From: Myxococcaceae bacterium JPH2
GTDB taxonomy: Bacteria > Myxococcota > Myxococcia > Myxococcales > Myxococcaceae
Reading direction: 5' to 3'
NCBI GenBank assembly: GCA_016458225.1
Contig: JAEMGR010000010.1
Location: forward strand, 123,969 to 187,968
Length of the DNA: 64,000 nucleotides
The notes below the pieces were generated by a model that made no database searches, was not told the DNA's origin, and was given only the letters and a program-made list of their open reading frames with translations. The translations under genes were made by a program, and so were the position numbers. Shown here one piece after another: positions 62,994-64,000 of the stretch; the first letter of the stretch is position 1; each line of letters begins with the position of its first letter.

Positions 62994-64000
62994 TCAGCGG
63001 GCGATGGCGATGTACTGAAGCACCGTGCCCCGCTGCACCCTCAGGAGGATGCTGGCGCCCGCGCTGCCCCGCTCCAATGCGGCGCGGACTCCCGCGGCAT
63101 CCTTCACGCGGCGCCGGTTCACCTCGGTCACCACGTCGCCCGCGCGCAGCCCGGCCTGCTCCGCCGCGCTGCGCGGCAGCACGCCGGACACGAGCGCGCC
63201 CGTCCAGGCCTCGTAGCCCAGCGGCGCCGCCACCTCGGGCGTCAAGTCCCGCAGGAGGAGCCCCACGTCATTGGCGCTGCTGCTGGCGCGGTTGGTCAGC
63301 CCCGAGGTTGCCTCCGCCGCGGGGCGCGCCACCAGCCGCACCGTCACGTCCTGGGTGCCAGTGCCGCGCAGGAGCGTCAGCCGCGCCTCGGTGCCCGGCG
63401 CCAACAGCGCCACCTTGCGCAGGAGCTGGAGGTAGCTGCCGATGGGGCGCCCGTTCACCGCCACCAGCCGGTCCCCCGGACGGATGCCCGCCGCCGCGGC
63501 CGGGCTGCCTCGGTAGACGTCCCGCACCATGGGCGCGCGCTGAGCGCCGTTCTCGCCATCCTCGTTGATGACGACGCCCAGCCACCCGCGCTCCAGCTTC
63601 CCGTTCTCGCGCAGGTTGGGCAGCAGGTCCTTCACCAGGTTGATGGGCACCGCGAAGCCGATGCCCTGCCCCTCGCTGATGATGGCCGTGGCCACGCCGA
63701 CGACCTCGCCCTTCATGTTGAAGATCGGCCCGCCGGAGTTGCCGGGGTTGATGAGGGCGTCCGTCTGGATGAAGTCATCGAACTGGCCCACGCCCAGCAC
63801 GCGCTCCTTGGCGGAGATCATCCCGTGCGCCACCGAGTGGTCGAGGCCGAACGGGTTGCCGATGGCCACCACCCAGTCCCCCACCTGAAGCTCGTCCGAG
63901 TCCCCCAGGTAGACGGCCGGCAGCTTGTCCATCTCCGCGCCATTCAGGCGCAGGAGCGCCACGTCGGTGGAGGCATCGCGGCCCACCACCTCGGCGGGGA
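62994..64000 (-). CDS. DegP/HtrA-family serine protease with two PDZ domains, partial
   Basis: The frame stays open to the right edge, so the N-terminus (signal peptide and catalytic His) is outside. About 335 residues are seen. VVGRDASTDVALLRL holds the catalytic Asp, INPGNSGGPIFN the catalytic Ser with oxyanion Gly. Two PDZ domains follow: about 140-240 (GWLGVVINEDGE, AAAGIRPGDRLVAVNG) and about 245-331 (AAEQAGLRAGDVVTEVN). It is a periplasmic protease/chaperone for envelope stress. It could be degP, degQ or another paralogue. Confidence 0.92.
   Translation of the reverse strand, partial: PAEVVGRDASTDVALLRLNGAEMDKLPAVYLGDSDELQVGDWVVAIGNPFGLDHSVAHGMISAKERVLGVGQFDDFIQTDALINPGNSGGPIFNMKGEVVGVATAIISEGQGIGFAVPINLVKDLLPNLRENGKLERGWLGVVINEDGENGAQRAPMVRDVYRGSPAAAAGIRPGDRLVAVNGRPIGSYLQLLRKVALLAPGTEARLTLLRGTGTQDVTVRLVARPAAEATSGLTNRASSSANDVGLLLRDLTPEVAAPLGYEAWTGALVSGVLPRSAAEQAGLRAGDVVTEVNRRRVKDAAGVRAALERGSAGASILLRVQRGTVLQYIAIAR

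Overview
The window is a high-GC (about 68-70% by eye), densely packed chromosomal segment of a delta-type myxobacterium (Myxococcota, most likely Myxococcaceae: Myxococcus, Corallococcus or a relative). This rests on the combination of menaquinone biosynthesis, PilZ proteins, many short lipoproteins, Cys-rich 'CDGNPANGCE' modules, GC-rich third codon positions and long ATGA-coupled operons. It is inference from content, not a database match. I see no CRISPR array, transposase, integrase, phage gene or rRNA. There is one tRNA (Thr, CGT).

Layout. 1-6.5 kb (minus): a TCA block icd-mdh-sdhA-sdhB-sucC, without an adjacent membrane anchor for succinate dehydrogenase. 6.8-13.9 kb: a degenerate GHKL protein, then a divergent two-gene unit (a large PilZ protein and a probable heme-oxygenase-like di-iron protein), then an FAD monooxygenase divergent from a SAM methyltransferase. 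14-28.3 kb: a back-to-back supercluster. The minus strand carries menF-menD-menH-menA-menC-menE. The plus strand carries aroF-menG-aroK-aroDE-aroC-aroB-aroA, which is the complete seven-step shikimate pathway plus the last menaquinone methyltransferase. Nearly all junctions overlap by a few bases. Together they lead from PEP and erythrose-4-phosphate to menaquinone, except menB and the DHNA-CoA thioesterase. 28.4-34.5 kb: citrate synthase, acyl-CoA ligase, a zinc-ribbon protein with an acidic tail, an exported DUF151 protein and pyruvate kinase. 34.6-41.7 kb (minus): lepA-lepB and pyrB-pyrC-carA. 41.9-46.2 kb: two nucleotide-sugar enzymes, a ribbon-helix-helix protein, a calcium-repeat lipoprotein, a cupin and a SPOR protein. 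46.3-53.3 kb: mnmA, cca, a Cys-rich lipoprotein, an alpha/beta hydrolase lipoprotein, an MMPL exporter and a TerB-like protein. 53.4-59.6 kb: accessory and surface genes, including a 1079-residue lipoprotein with one CxxCH motif and a compact endonuclease V. 59.7-64 kb: tRNA-Thr, glutamate dehydrogenase, a one-domain PilZ protein, an exported protein and a DegP/HtrA protease cut by the window edge.

The most interesting unexplained signals are regulatory. They are a roughly 42-nt leader of the shikimate operon with two mutually exclusive hairpins, one covering the ribosome binding site; tandem TCGACATGTCG palindromes 22 bp apart at 56.8 kb; repeated TGACACACCGCGT elements abutting the glutamate dehydrogenase promoter; and inverted repeats at 12.5 and 62.2 kb. 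The best candidate for an undescribed functional unit is the PilZ / di-iron protein pair at 7.6-10.6 kb.
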